Source: Polytrichum commune (taxonomy: Eukaryota; Streptophyta; Polytrichopsida; Polytrichales; Polytrichaceae). Taken from it: 60,000 nt of DNA. The notes beneath the pieces were generated by a model. It was not told the origin of the DNA. It did no database searches and saw only the letters and a program-made list of their open reading frames with translations. The stretch lies in contig OX485803.1 in assembly GCA_950295325.1 (NCBI GenBank), forward strand, positions 41,309,554 to 41,369,553. Reading direction: 5' to 3'. How positions within the stretch are numbered: position 1 is the first letter of the stretch; every line of letters starts with the position of its first letter. This document shows, in pieces, positions 50,470-60,000 of this stretch. The position numbers were made by a program, and so were the translations under genes.

Positions 50470-50811
50470 ATGGATGAACCTAAAATATGGAAGTCTAGAG
50501 GTCATCGAGATTCGCTAAACTACCCTTTAAAATATAATCCCTTTGGACTTTCTGAGAGTACCTTGGGAGAACTAAACCTCGTAGGCTTCGAGGAAGCTGT
50601 TGAAAAGATTGTTAGAAGAATTTGTAAGTGCCAACTTGAAACAGTGGTTGATTCGAAACATCCCCAAATAGTGTGTCGGACTTGTAAAGGTCTAGGACAC
50701 TACTCGAGGGATTGTGAAGTGCGTAAGCTTAAGTCTAAAGTTAAAGTTGTGGGAAGGTGGCAATCAAAAGTGTCAACCCATACAGTTGGGACACAAACTG
50801 ACGCTTTATGA
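50470..50811 (+). CDS. Element A accessory ORF 1, zinc-knuckle protein
   Basis: 113 codons from ATG 50470 to TGA. It carries one CCHC knuckle, VCRTCKGLGHYSRDCEVRK, near residue 68, followed by a basic tail. It overlaps the next ORF in another frame. No other domain is recognised. It sits between the primer site and gag, an unusual place for an extra knuckle protein, and may instead be the displaced front of a frameshifted accessory gene. Confidence 0.5.
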   Translation: MDEPKIWKSRGHRDSLNYPLKYNPFGLSESTLGELNLVGFEEAVEKIVRRICKCQLETVVDSKHPQIVCRTCKGLGHYSRDCEVRKLKSKVKVVGRWQSKVSTHTVGTQTDAL

Positions 50812-51394
50812 GCGTGTTGCTCATAACGCTAATGTGTCAGTTTCCAAAATGTGGCCGTGGGAGCTTAACCCACAAGGGTTGAGCACCCTTGAGAGTGAGT
50901 TATACAAAGGGCCACATTTGTTTACAGCTTTATATCGTTTTTATAAAGCATCGTTTTGGGGAGTGGGTATCCACATTGGACCAAACCACCCAATCTATCC
51001 TAAAGGATTTGTAGCTAACTTCCTTAATTTACCTACCCACCTTCAAGAGAAAATTTTGGAAAAGATTTGGAATAATGGTGAGGGTTTTAATGAAGTCATT
51101 ATTAACAAAGGTTATCCGAGATTGAGAGTTGACCTGAGATTCTTGTTTCTCGTTTATAGCCAACACAAAACTGAAAACTTCCCGATTAACAAATTTGGTT
51201 ACGGTTGTTGGAACGGAGGGCTTTTTACTAGCACTGAAGCTCGTTTTTACTATGGACCTTTTGACCCTTGCGTAAGTGTCAATATACCAGACTTTTCCGA
51301 TTCTTCACTTCAAGGCAAGAACTTTGTAAATTTTGCAAAATTATTCTTGAATGGAAGAAGGCGGATTGGGTACAATAGGCAAAATAGGACGTAG
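50714..51394 (+). CDS. Element A accessory ORF 2, unrecognised
   Basis: 226 codons, overlapping ORF 1 by about 98 bp in a different frame. The likely genuine part begins around MWPWELNPQGLSTLESELY, with an aromatic-rich region (FTALYRFYKASFWGVGIHIG, FGYGCWNGGLFTSTEARFYY) ending RRRIGYNRQNRT. It does not resemble gag, protease, RT or integrase, and I cannot assign it. ORFs 1 and 2 could be one protein joined by a frameshift, or broken by an indel. Confidence 0.5.
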   Translation: MKCVSLSLKLKLWEGGNQKCQPIQLGHKLTLYERVAHNANVSVSKMWPWELNPQGLSTLESELYKGPHLFTALYRFYKASFWGVGIHIGPNHPIYPKGFVANFLNLPTHLQEKILEKIWNNGEGFNEVIINKGYPRLRVDLRFLFLVYSQHKTENFPINKFGYGCWNGGLFTSTEARFYYGPFDPCVSVNIPDFSDSSLQGKNFVNFAKLFLNGRRRIGYNRQNRT

Positions 51395-51561
51395 GGTCTA
51401 GTTACGTATGATCACATGCCACTTCCATACTGGAAACTGCACATGAAAGATCACACGCACAAACAACCTCAGTAAGAAAAGCAGCCAATGACAAGGCTAG
51501 AGAGGATCGTGCACGTGCTAGGGATTATCAGAAGAAGAAAGCTGAAAGAAGAAAGAGATGG

Positions 51562-54500
51562 TTGAGGTCCGTCCTTAAGTTGCAAAACGAACAGTCCGAC
51601 ATTGAACCAAAGGTAGCGAGTCCAAACCCTACAGAAAATAAAAGTCAAGAGGAAACATTATCACCTCTTAAACCTCAACAACTCTATTTTGGTTCAACTT
51701 CAGATAGTTCCCAAGTAGTGACACCTCAACACCCTTTACTTCCTTCCTATACGACACCTCCACCCTTACCAACCCCAATAGTAATACAACCTTTTATACC
51801 ACTACCTTTACCGCCACCAGTACCTCCAGTTATAATGGCTAATATACCTGGTGCCCCACGGATTCATAACATAGTACATATCCCTTATTTCCTCGGGAGA
51901 CCAGGATCAGATCCTGATACTCATGTAGCAAAGTTTGAAATTACATGCCAGGCTAATGATGTCCCAGCTGCTAAATTTCAAGAAGTTTTTGCTGCGTCAT
52001 TGCAAGAAGATGCCTTTGCTTGGTATCAGAGACAACCCGCTTTTGCTAACTGGAATGCATTAAAAACTGCATTCCTGGCTCATTTTAGACCCTTAGGCTT
52101 TGCCACGAGTCTAAAAGAGAAGCTGCGAACTGTGAGAATGGGCATCAACGAGAGAGTTGATACTTATTATGGCAGAATGCAAGATATCTTGCAACGTATG
52201 GGAAATCACCAAATCCCAGATGATTTCCTTATGAGCATATTCATTGGTGGATTATACCCCATGGAGTTGAGAACCTATGTCAAAGAGGGAGCTATTGCTA
52301 CATATGCCCAGGCATATGCCAGAGCAAAGACTTGGGAGGAATGTAGGTTGGAGAATGAATTGGTCCTTTATACCGATAACACTTATTCCAATAATCCAAT
52401 TCCCTCACACTCGGGAACTTTTCCCATCAATGAGAATAATCAGTATTATGTTACTGACGCACCATACGTGCGAAACCCCACTGCCCAGTTGTATATACAA
52501 CCTGCAATTAACAAGGCTCCTCAACAGGATCCCACAAGTGATAAATATGATAATGCTATATGGAATCTGACGAAACAATTGTCAGAATTGTCAGTTAAGG
52601 TAGCCAACAACAGACCTAAGAGACCTCAACCCATAGAAGAGCGACATAATGTGTGGTGTCATAACTGTAAAGGTCAAGGACACCTTGCTAATGAGTGTCC
52701 TACCCCAAAAGGGTTTAGGACCAAATGTATATTTTGTGGAGGGAATCACGCAGTCCAAGAGTGTTGGAACCTTAAACAACAAAAGGCTGTTAATCAGGTT
52801 GACAGTGGTCAATCTCGTCCTTGGCAACAAGAACGAAATGGACCAGGACCTAACGCCAACTATAATCCTAAAAGGAATTTTAACCGACGTCCGATACCTT
52901 TGAGTTTCCAGGGACGTCCCAACTGGAACCAACGAAATGATTCTTCTAATTGGAACGGACCTCCTTCTTACAATCAAAACTATCAGAGGTTCGATTCGAA
53001 CCCCGATGACTCAAGGAAATATCCTGTCTGTTATAGGTGTAAGGAACTTGGTCATTATGCAAACAACTGCCCAAATCCTAAGAAACCACAGGATTATGTT
53101 CCTTTGTGTGGCAACTGCAAGACAGCAGGACACCCCACAGATGAGTGTCCCCACCCTAAGAAGGATTACCCTCCTAATGAGAGAGATTGGAAAAAAGGAA
53201 AACGTGTGAGAATTCAAGATCCGGAGGATGAGGAAGAGGGTGCCCGAAATGTGAATCACATTCAGCATTTCTCTACCCCATTATCCAGGGAGCAGAAGGT
53301 CAATGCCGTAATAACCAGGTCTAAAGCCCCAAAAGAACCTTATCCAATCATTGATGAAAATAGTAGTGAGCCAAGTGCTGAGGAACTACGAGATGATATC
53401 CATGAGAATGATCCTAAGAACAAATTACTTGTGGAACCTAATGCGGTGCCTAGAGCCAATTCTAACCCCGCGGCTCTGCCAAGTATAGAATTGATTCAAC
53501 CAGTGCCTATATCTCTTCCACCACTGCCTATATCTCTTCCACCACCGTCAACATCTCAAAGACCATATACGATCTTGGAAAGAACACCTTCATCAACTAT
53601 CCCACAAAGTAGGCCTACAGAAGTCAAGTCTAAACCGATGCCCTATCAAATACCCCATGTGAGGAATTTAAAGTCTAGGTCAAGTTCAAAGCAACCTCGG
53701 ACCATGGAACTAGCTAAGGGGTTGCAACAATATGATATTATGCAAGACTTGGATAACCTACACCCACACATCACTATGAGACAACTTCTGGCAATTGCGC
53801 CTCAATGTCGTACCACACTCGGTTCGGCAATGGTTCGCAAGAGAGCCAAAGTGGTGGAAGTTAATGATGTGACCTTGAGTCAAGACCCTGGTGCACCTGC
53901 AGTGGATGTCATAATTGACGGAGTGATGGTAGCGGGATTTCAGGTTGATACCGGATCCAGTGTCAATCTTATGAGTATGGAGACAATGAAAGAATTAGGA
54001 CTCACTAACATGGTTCCTACTTCTATCATTCTCAAAATGGCGGACCATACTCGTACTAAACCCTTAGGCCAATTACCCCAAGTACCAGTCCAAATCGCTG
54101 GTCGGGAATACAAAATTGATTTTGTTGTATTCCGAACCACTGATGCCATACAACCTATACCTGGAATATTAGGGAGACCTTGGTTAATTGTGGCAGAAGC
54201 CAAAGAAGATTGGGGTAAAGGCACCCTCACATTAGGCAAAGGCAAGGATAAAATGGTCTTACCTTTGTTTCCTACCCGATACCAAGGAGAGACTCAAGAT
54301 GAGGGAACGGAATTTACCACCGACGGTTATGAGACCGAGTCAGATGATACTCCAATTCAGTCTATTCATAATGTGGGTAGACACCAGAGAGCATATAATC
54401 CAATAGGGATAGGAGAATATTTCATCTCTATGAAGGATGAGGATTCTGATAATGCCATTTTGAGTTGGCAGAATTCTTGTCCAGTTAATAATGTTACCAC

Positions 54501-55284
54501 GGTTGTTGAACCACAACCTCAGGGTAAAACCTTATTAACACCCAACCCTAAGAAACGGTCTACCCCATTAAAAGAACTTGAGAGTAAATTACCATCTTTT
54601 GAGGAAGACTGGGAGGATGCCATGTTTTCTTATAACACACCCATCAAGAGTTATGTGTCAAAAGATGTTTACAAAGAAATGAACCTAGGAACCGAAAAGG
54701 TTCCTAAGATCATTAAAGTGCATGAGAAGCTATCCAAGACTGAATGGCAGTATTGGTATAATTTTTTCAAAAGGAACATTAAAGTCTTTGCGTGGACTTA
54801 TAAGGATTTGAGAGGCGTCCCTCCTGAAGTATGTGAACATAAGATCGTACTTGAGGAAGGAACGGCCCCAGTCAGACAGAGACAATATCGTATGAATCCT
54901 AAATATTCCTTAATGGTCAAAGAAGAGATAGACAAACTCCTTGAGGCAGGATTCATTTACAAAGTTCCTTACAGTGAATGGGTATCACCCATAGTTGTGG
55001 TTCCTAAAAAGAATGGGAAACTTAGGATTTGTCAAGATTTCCGGAGACTAAATAGTGTCACTAGAAAAGATTACTTCCCTTTACCTTTTACTGACATTAT
55101 GTTAGACGCAGTAGCGGGTTACAAACGCTACTCTTTTATGGACGGATTTTCCGGGTATAACCAAATCCAAATCTTTGAACCACACCGTTGGTACACCACC
55201 TTTACCACGGACTGGGGTACCTTTGCCTACATAGTAATGCCGTTTGGTTTATGCAATGCCCCTGCCAAAGGTAAAGAAGGTTGA
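51562..55284 (+). pseudogene. Element A gag-protease-RT polyprotein, truncated in RT
   Basis: A 1,240-codon uninterrupted frame. The proline-rich start is followed by a gag domain at about residues 92-260 (VHIPYFLGRPGSDPDTHVAK, QEDAFAWYQRQ). Four CCHC knuckles lie at about residues 370-540 (CHNCKGQGHLANEC; CIFCGGNHAVQEC; CYRCKELGHYANNC; CGNCKTAGHPTDEC). Retropepsin VDTGSSVNLMS is at about residue 795 with an ILGRPWL flap-side block. RT begins around residue 1,110 (LEAGFIYKVPYSEWVSPIVV, KLRICQDFRRLN, FMDGFSGYNQI) and stops at MPFGLCNAPA (about 55262), before the YxDD active site. The last codons are foreign sequence from element B. RNase H, integrase and the 3' LTR are missing. Confidence 0.88.
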
Positions 55285-55796
55285 AGTGGCATACCAAGTC
55301 CCACATCCTTGCGGGAATACCGTTGGCACGAGTCACATTTTCGAGCATGGTCGTAAGAATCTTAAAACATTGTCGGCCAATAGTATCCCGCTCGAAGTGC
55401 CTTATGTGCGGTCAACATTCCCGCAAAATGTCCTCCACAAGGGCTATCATGAGCCGCCTCCACCACCTTAGGTACTTCTCCAATATCAATGCATCTTCGA
55501 AGCATTCCGTCCATCCCCCGTCGGTATAGTTTACCGGAAATCAAAGCAAAATGTCGACTTTGAATTCGGACCTTCCGACGCTCAATCTTGGACAAAGTCT
55601 CTGGCATTGTTTGGGTGCTTAAAAACTCCGCAATGTGATTGTACCACATTGGTACAGAGGATACCGCAAAGAGTGCCGCATCCGGAAATTCGTCATCAAT
55701 TTCTTCACCCGTCGATACTTTCTCGGAAATCCGCGACAAGTGATCCGCTTGGAGATGCATCCTCCCGGGTTTGTACACCACCTCATAGTCAAACTC
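55265..55796 (-). pseudogene. RNase H end and integrase zinc-binding start of element B (truncated)
   Basis: Continues the RT-RNase H frame behind a TAA: VVYKPGRMHLQADHLSRIS, then a linker, AAHDSPCGGHFAGM and ALRAGYYWPTMF, a second TAA, and a block with KCDSCQRYSRKD. The histidines and the CxxC form the HHCC zinc finger of integrase. The sequence stops where element A begins, so the DDE core is absent. Confidence 0.85.
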
Positions 55797-56939
55797 TTAT
55801 AACAATAACACCCAACGAGCAGTCCGTCCACTTAAATCGGGTTTGTTAACAAGATAACGTAAAGCCATATGATCCACATAAAACACAACTTTGCTCAACA
55901 AAAGATAATGTCGATATTTTTTAATCGAAAATACCATGGCCAAAGCCTCACGCTCCGTTGTGGAATAATTTCGTTCCGCTCCCGTAAGTTGCCTACTAGC
56001 AAAGGCTATAGAACGGTCTTTCTTCTCATCTCCGAATGGTTGGCAAAGAGCACAACCCACCGCAAAATTAGAAGCATCGCAATAGATATGAAACGGTAGG
56101 TCCCAATTGGGAGAAAGAAGACAAGGGACGCTCGTGAGCTTATCTTTCAAAATATCAAACGCATTTTGACATTCTTGAGTCCACATAAACGGAACATCCT
56201 TCTTTGTTAGGTTTGTGAGAGGAATAGCCGTGTTGGCATAATCCTCGATAGCCTCATGATACCATCCAATATGGCCCAATCCACTACGCACCTTTGGTAC
56301 ATTCATCGGTGGCAGAAGTTCGGCGATTACCTTTACCTTGTCGGGGCCCGGTGACCTACCCTCCTCCGAGACCAAGTGCCCTAACAAGATACCACGTAAA
56401 ACAAACAAAATGGTCTTCTTGGGTTTAAGAGACACATGATATTCTCGGCAACGTTCGAAACAAGCTCGTAAGTCCTCAAAGTGACTCTCTTTCGAACCAT
56501 GTACACAAAAATCATCAATGAAGACGGCCATCGATTTATGCAAAAGATCGGCAAAAATATACGTCATCGCCCTTTGGAATGTCGCCGGAGCATTACACAA
56601 TCCAAAGGGCATCACAATATAAATGAATGTTCCCCAAGGTGTGGTGAACGCCGTTTTATACCAATCTCCTTGCACAACATGAATTTGGTTGTATCCGGAA
56701 TATTCATCCGCAAATGAATACATAGCGTGACAAGCTACCTCCTCTAAAATATTATTTATAAAAGGAAGCGGAAAATGGTCCTTTATGGTGACCTTGTTTA
56801 AGGCCCTATAATCAATACAAACCCTCAATTTTCCATTCTTTTTACGAACAATCACCATTGGTGAGACCCATGTCGTAAGTTCAACGGGATGAATAAATCC
56901 GGCCTGTATCAATTTCTCTAGTTCCTTCCTCACCAGCAA
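55797..56939 (-). pseudogene. Reverse transcriptase-RNase H of element B
   Basis: RT blocks: LIQAGFIHPVELTTWVSPMV, KLRVCIDYRALNKVT, FADEYSGYNQI, MPFGLCNAPATFQRAM, and the active site AVFIDDFCVHG. Then the connection and RNase H: FHIYCDASNFAVGCAL, SIAFASRQLTGAERNYST, TEREALAMVFSIKK, FYVDHMALRYL. It ends WVLLL at a TAA; the frame continues behind it, so this is a nonsense change rather than the natural end. It would copy element RNA to DNA. Confidence 0.9.
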
Positions 56940-57244
56940 TCAAGTCGAGGATTCATTGGCCTTTGTCTTTGTCTCACGGGTTTTGACCCGTGAATCAAAG
57001 GGATAGAATGACTTGCAACCTCAATTGGTATTTCATTACCCAAATCTTCATATGACCAAGCAAAGACATCACGAAACTCGCTTACCAATCATTTTACGCC
57101 TTCCACTTCCTCCTCACTCAATTGTTTGCCCACCTTAATGTATTTTGGCACCTCACCTTCGCTTGCAACGTTCATCAACTTCCAATCGCCGTCCGGTACA
57201 TGAGGTGCCTCGTTTGGAATGGGATTTCAATCTTTCACTACCCC

Positions 57245-58231
57245 TTAAAGCTCATCGGTCACCACTTTTGTGCCGGTCGGAGTTTTCAACAAGCGTGGAG
57301 GAGGACACACTTCTTCCTCATCCATAAGCGATTCGAGTTCATCGATCATTGTCCCGTCTACTTCCACATTACACACATCTTCCCAAGTGATATCATCCAC
57401 TAATGTGGCAAGATCCGGACATTCATCATTAAAATCAAACTCCTCACAAAATTCTATCACTCCTACAAACATAGATGAATTATCCTCACCCTCCGAAGTA
57501 GGATTAGCCCGAAGCCATTCAACAAACTCGTCATCCGCTTCCCATCCATACAATCCAGGTCCCAAACACTTTAAAGGTCCTACCCCATCTTCATTTTTTT
57601 GTTTTTCTTCTTTAACGTAGTATGAATCGTTGGCATCTCCGTCGGTTTCCTCATTACTATCATAAGAAGAATCACTACTTGAGTCAATCTCATGTTCGGC
57701 ACGCTTTGAGTTACGAGGTTTAGTTCTCACCTTCGTACGGTTGTCGCGGCTTCCATACGTAATACAACCCTTCGCCCAATCCGTAACCGCATTTGAAAGT
57801 TTTAACCACGGCCGACCCAACAACAAAGGGTAAGACCGGTTGAGGTCTCCAAATCGAAGGACTTGGAAATCCAACTCGTAAACCTCACCTCCCGTAGAAA
57901 CTTCAAGTTTCTTTATCACACCCTCCGGTCGGACATTTCGTTGATCCGCCATAGTAATGTTGACGGTCGATGGTCCACTAAGCTTCAAACCTAGTTTCTC
58001 CATAGTGGACCACGGCATGATGTTGACCGCGCTTCCTCCATCTACAAGACAAAAGGGTACTACCTTATCCACAATCGAAACTTCTACCAAAACGGGGCCC
58101 GGATCTACTTTGACATCCGTGCGTGCCACAAGCGTAATGGGATTGGTCCTCGTCCTTCTTCGACGAGCTACGCCTTTTTGAATAGCTTTCTTTATAATTG
58201 GTGATACCTCCATGAGTTGGGCCACCGAAAT
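57245..58231 (-). pseudogene. Protease region of element B
   Basis: An open frame from the solo LTR boundary to TGA or shift near 57245. The protease-like core is VPFCLVDGGSAVNIMPWSTM with a SYPLLLGRPWLKLSNAV block and a basic/acidic linker toward RT. The catalytic triad reads DGG where DTG or DSG is usual. Across the solo LTR the frame matches the 59.2-59.8 kb part. Confidence 0.8.
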
Positions 58232-59207
58232 TGTCGCGCACCTCTCCATGAGGAGTGCCCGAAACACCATGGGCACAAGGGGGACCCCGGAGTGACACCC
58301 GGGACTTGTGGCGGCGTTGGTGAGAGGGCCCAAGTGATCCTAGTGTGGGTGAGGGCCCCGGGCGTTGGGAACGCCTCCCACCCACGGAGACTAGGATGCA
58401 CAAGGGTAAGGCCATAAGCTATGCGTAGCTCATGGCGTGGTGATTCTAGAATGCTCAAGAACACCTTAATCAGAGGTGTGAGCTAGGAGTTATGGCCATT
58501 TGAGTGGGGCGCTGTCCCGGGACAGCGCCCTGGTACAGCAGTGCCTGGGAGTGATTCCCGGGACTGCAAAGGTTCAAACAGGCATAACTTCCTCACCACT
58601 TGCCCGAATGGGGCAAGTGAGGAGTGCATCGGCATCTACGTGAAGCGTAGATGAAGATGGAGTGGTCAAGTGTTAGCATCAGACATCATACAAGGAAGTT
58701 ATGATGGTCTGAAGCTGTGGGGGCTTCTAGGCCCAGCGGCTAAGGGAAAATATCCACTTGGCCCCAACTCTTGGTAGAGAGACAAGAGGTTGGTTGACGG
58801 TGGGGTAGGGGCCCCGCGTAGAGTCCTAGAGGCTTATATGGGTGAGGTGGTGTGGCCTCACCCACCCGAGGCCGAACGGCACGGCCTCCATGGGCATTGG
58901 CCCATTGTGAGGCCATAGTTGCCTAGTATGGTTCGGGTTGTTGTAGTGTTGCTCCGGCAACGCGATGATCAACATAAGATTGGACTTCCATGGATGGAAG
59001 TCCACATTGGGGAAATGGGTTACCGATTAAGGGGTGAATCCCGAAAGCAAAGTAGGAGGGTTGGTTCCCTCCTATGAACTATTGGTCCGGGGTAAGAGGA
59101 GCTATCCATTAGCATGGCGGAATGCGAAGGGTTAGCGCTCGTAACCTTTGCTAGAAACGAAAATTGGCAAGATTATTAAGGGACCTAGCAAGGGTTGCGA
59201 CAGAAAT
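58227..59207 (+). mobile_element. Solo LTR with target duplication GAAAT
   Basis: The LTR is 58232-59202 (971 bp), same family as the 38-45 kb element but with several substitutions and small indels. TG..CA ends are present, and GAAAT flanks both sides (58227-58231 and 59203-59207). It is in the opposite orientation to the LTRs at 38-45 kb. It interrupts the reading frame of element B, which is in register on either side, so the insertion came after element B. Recombination between two LTRs of a full insertion explains the solo form. Confidence 0.92.
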
Positions 59208-60000
59208 GTTAGCATTCAAGTGTGATAATTCGTCCCACACATCGTAAGGGTTAGAAGAAGCAATTTTGTGACTCAAGGATCTTCGGTCACTTTCCCTTAC
59301 CTTAGGAGAAACAAGAATTTCCGGGATAACCCGCGGATATGATTCTCTATTGATCATATTATCCTCATTAATTATGTTATGAGCATCATTTACCACTTTC
59401 TCCAACTCGGTCAAATGTGGAAGAACATAAGTATCGGGTCTTACCTCTAACAAAGCGGGAGTTAACTCCTCCGAACCTCGACGTCCTCGAGTTAGAACCG
59501 CATAGGATTCTCTATCTCCTTTCTCCTTTGACTTGAACGACATATCCTCCACCTCTACAACTTGTACAAGGTTAGCGGAAGATGATGGAATCTCACTCGA
59601 TTTCTCCATCCTAGCATCTTGAAAACTCACCTTAGTCGCATGAGGTGGACGGTAAGCTTGATTTATTTCTTCCACCACTGGTCTAGATTCCACTACATGA
59701 GATGGTTCGTTTTGTCGTGGTAAGACCTTAGGAGTGTTTCCGTTGGCGTAAAACAACGAGCGGTTAGGAGGTTCAACCGGACGTGGATCAAACGGCCTCC
59801 TTTGACCTTCATGGTTAGCACGAATTTGATCCGGATTCCTCATGGGTGGTGTTAACGTAATTACCTTGTCCGGTTGGTTGCATTGGTCCGTAGGATGGTA
59901 TCCATTGCAATTCGAGCATCTTGGGCCGGCATCTTGACTTCCCGAACCTCGGTTCGTAGGATCCCACCTCCTACTCGGTCCTGCGTTGTTAAAACTTCCT
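59203..60000 (-). pseudogene. Gag C-terminal region of element B
   Basis: An open frame up to and past the right edge. Near 59900 it encodes a zinc knuckle, CSNCNGYHPTDQC (spacing CX2CX3HX4C, one residue shorter than the common CX2CX4HX4C, and without the usual glycine before His). Downstream are hydrophilic Arg/Pro-rich and acidic segments leading to the protease side. The start lies outside the window. Confidence 0.75.

Larger units (their letters stand above)
55262..60000 (-). mobile_element. Ty3/gypsy element B, truncated in integrase, interrupted by a solo LTR
   Basis: Minus-strand element entering from the right edge. Order: gag zinc knuckle near 59900, gag/protease linker, solo LTR insertion, protease, RT-RNase H, start of integrase, then truncation at about 55262 against element A. 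At least three in-frame stops are present (TGA at about 56941, TAA at about 55797 and about 55360). All would be explained by C-to-T changes if the usual codons were there, consistent with an old, decayed copy. Confidence 0.85.

Noticed and set aside
1-60000. CRISPR arrays, rRNA or tRNA genes
   Set aside because: No regular direct-repeat/spacer arrays and no recognisable rRNA were seen. tRNA-like matches are retroelement primer sites only; a tRNA scan was not possible.

Overview
The window looks like nuclear DNA of a land plant or close streptophyte relative, probably not a flowering plant (the exact group is uncertain). Three things point there: an intron-rich Niemann-Pick C1 (NPC1) gene, a plant-type glycosyltransferase gene, and Ty3/gypsy LTR retrotransposons with plant-type primer sites (initiator tRNA-Met and tRNA-Asp). 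Nothing bacterial was seen: no operons, ribosome-binding sites or CRISPR arrays. Almost all supported coding sequence is on the minus strand.

Layout. 1-3025: 5' part of a two-exon minus-strand gene for a type II membrane glycosyltransferase, running off the left edge. Its single intron is three tandem copies of a ~340 bp unit that contains a remnant of the exon-1/donor junction. 3190-3980: three diverged ~300 bp repeats upstream of it. 4000-7970: no gene. 7971-22746: a complete or nearly complete NPC1 gene, minus strand, in which 39 exons were traced with matching splice phases (about 1,320 codons). 22850-34560: gene-poor, with tandem duplications, microsatellites, two MITEs with terminal inverted repeats and perfect 8-bp target duplications (24284-24611 and 31760-32156, hAT-like), and one more inverted-repeat element (24818-25134).

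34587-35485: a poorly supported two-exon hypothetical gene. 35629-46663: a broken minus-strand locus. Its 5' part resembles a degenerate N6/N4-type DNA methyltransferase, followed by a coiled-coil and proline-rich exon, then an exon encoding an FCP1-like HAD phosphatase domain that appears to splice on in phase. Ten copies of a near-palindrome, ACGAACG-NN-CGTTCGT, lie only in this locus. The locus carries an in-frame TAG and is split by a 7,151 bp LTR retrotransposon (38084-45234; 974 bp LTRs differing at about two positions by eye; target duplication CCCCA). That element has lost its reverse transcriptase core and has four tandem copies of its RNase H start, yet it inserted recently.

46664-60000: a nest of retrotransposons. 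Element A (plus strand, tRNA-Asp primer site at 50229) has unrecognised accessory ORFs before a 1,240-codon gag-protease-RT ORF, and is cut off inside RT at about 55262. There it abuts element B (minus strand, cut off inside integrase), tail to tail, with about 5 bp of apparent microhomology. Element B is interrupted by a solo LTR (58232-59202, target duplication GAAAT) of the same family as the 38-45 kb element, and runs off the right edge.

The most unusual part is 35.6-46.7 kb: a methyltransferase-like/phosphatase-like composite with a private set of CpG-rich palindromes in its introns and one exon, later killed by a stop and a retrotransposon.
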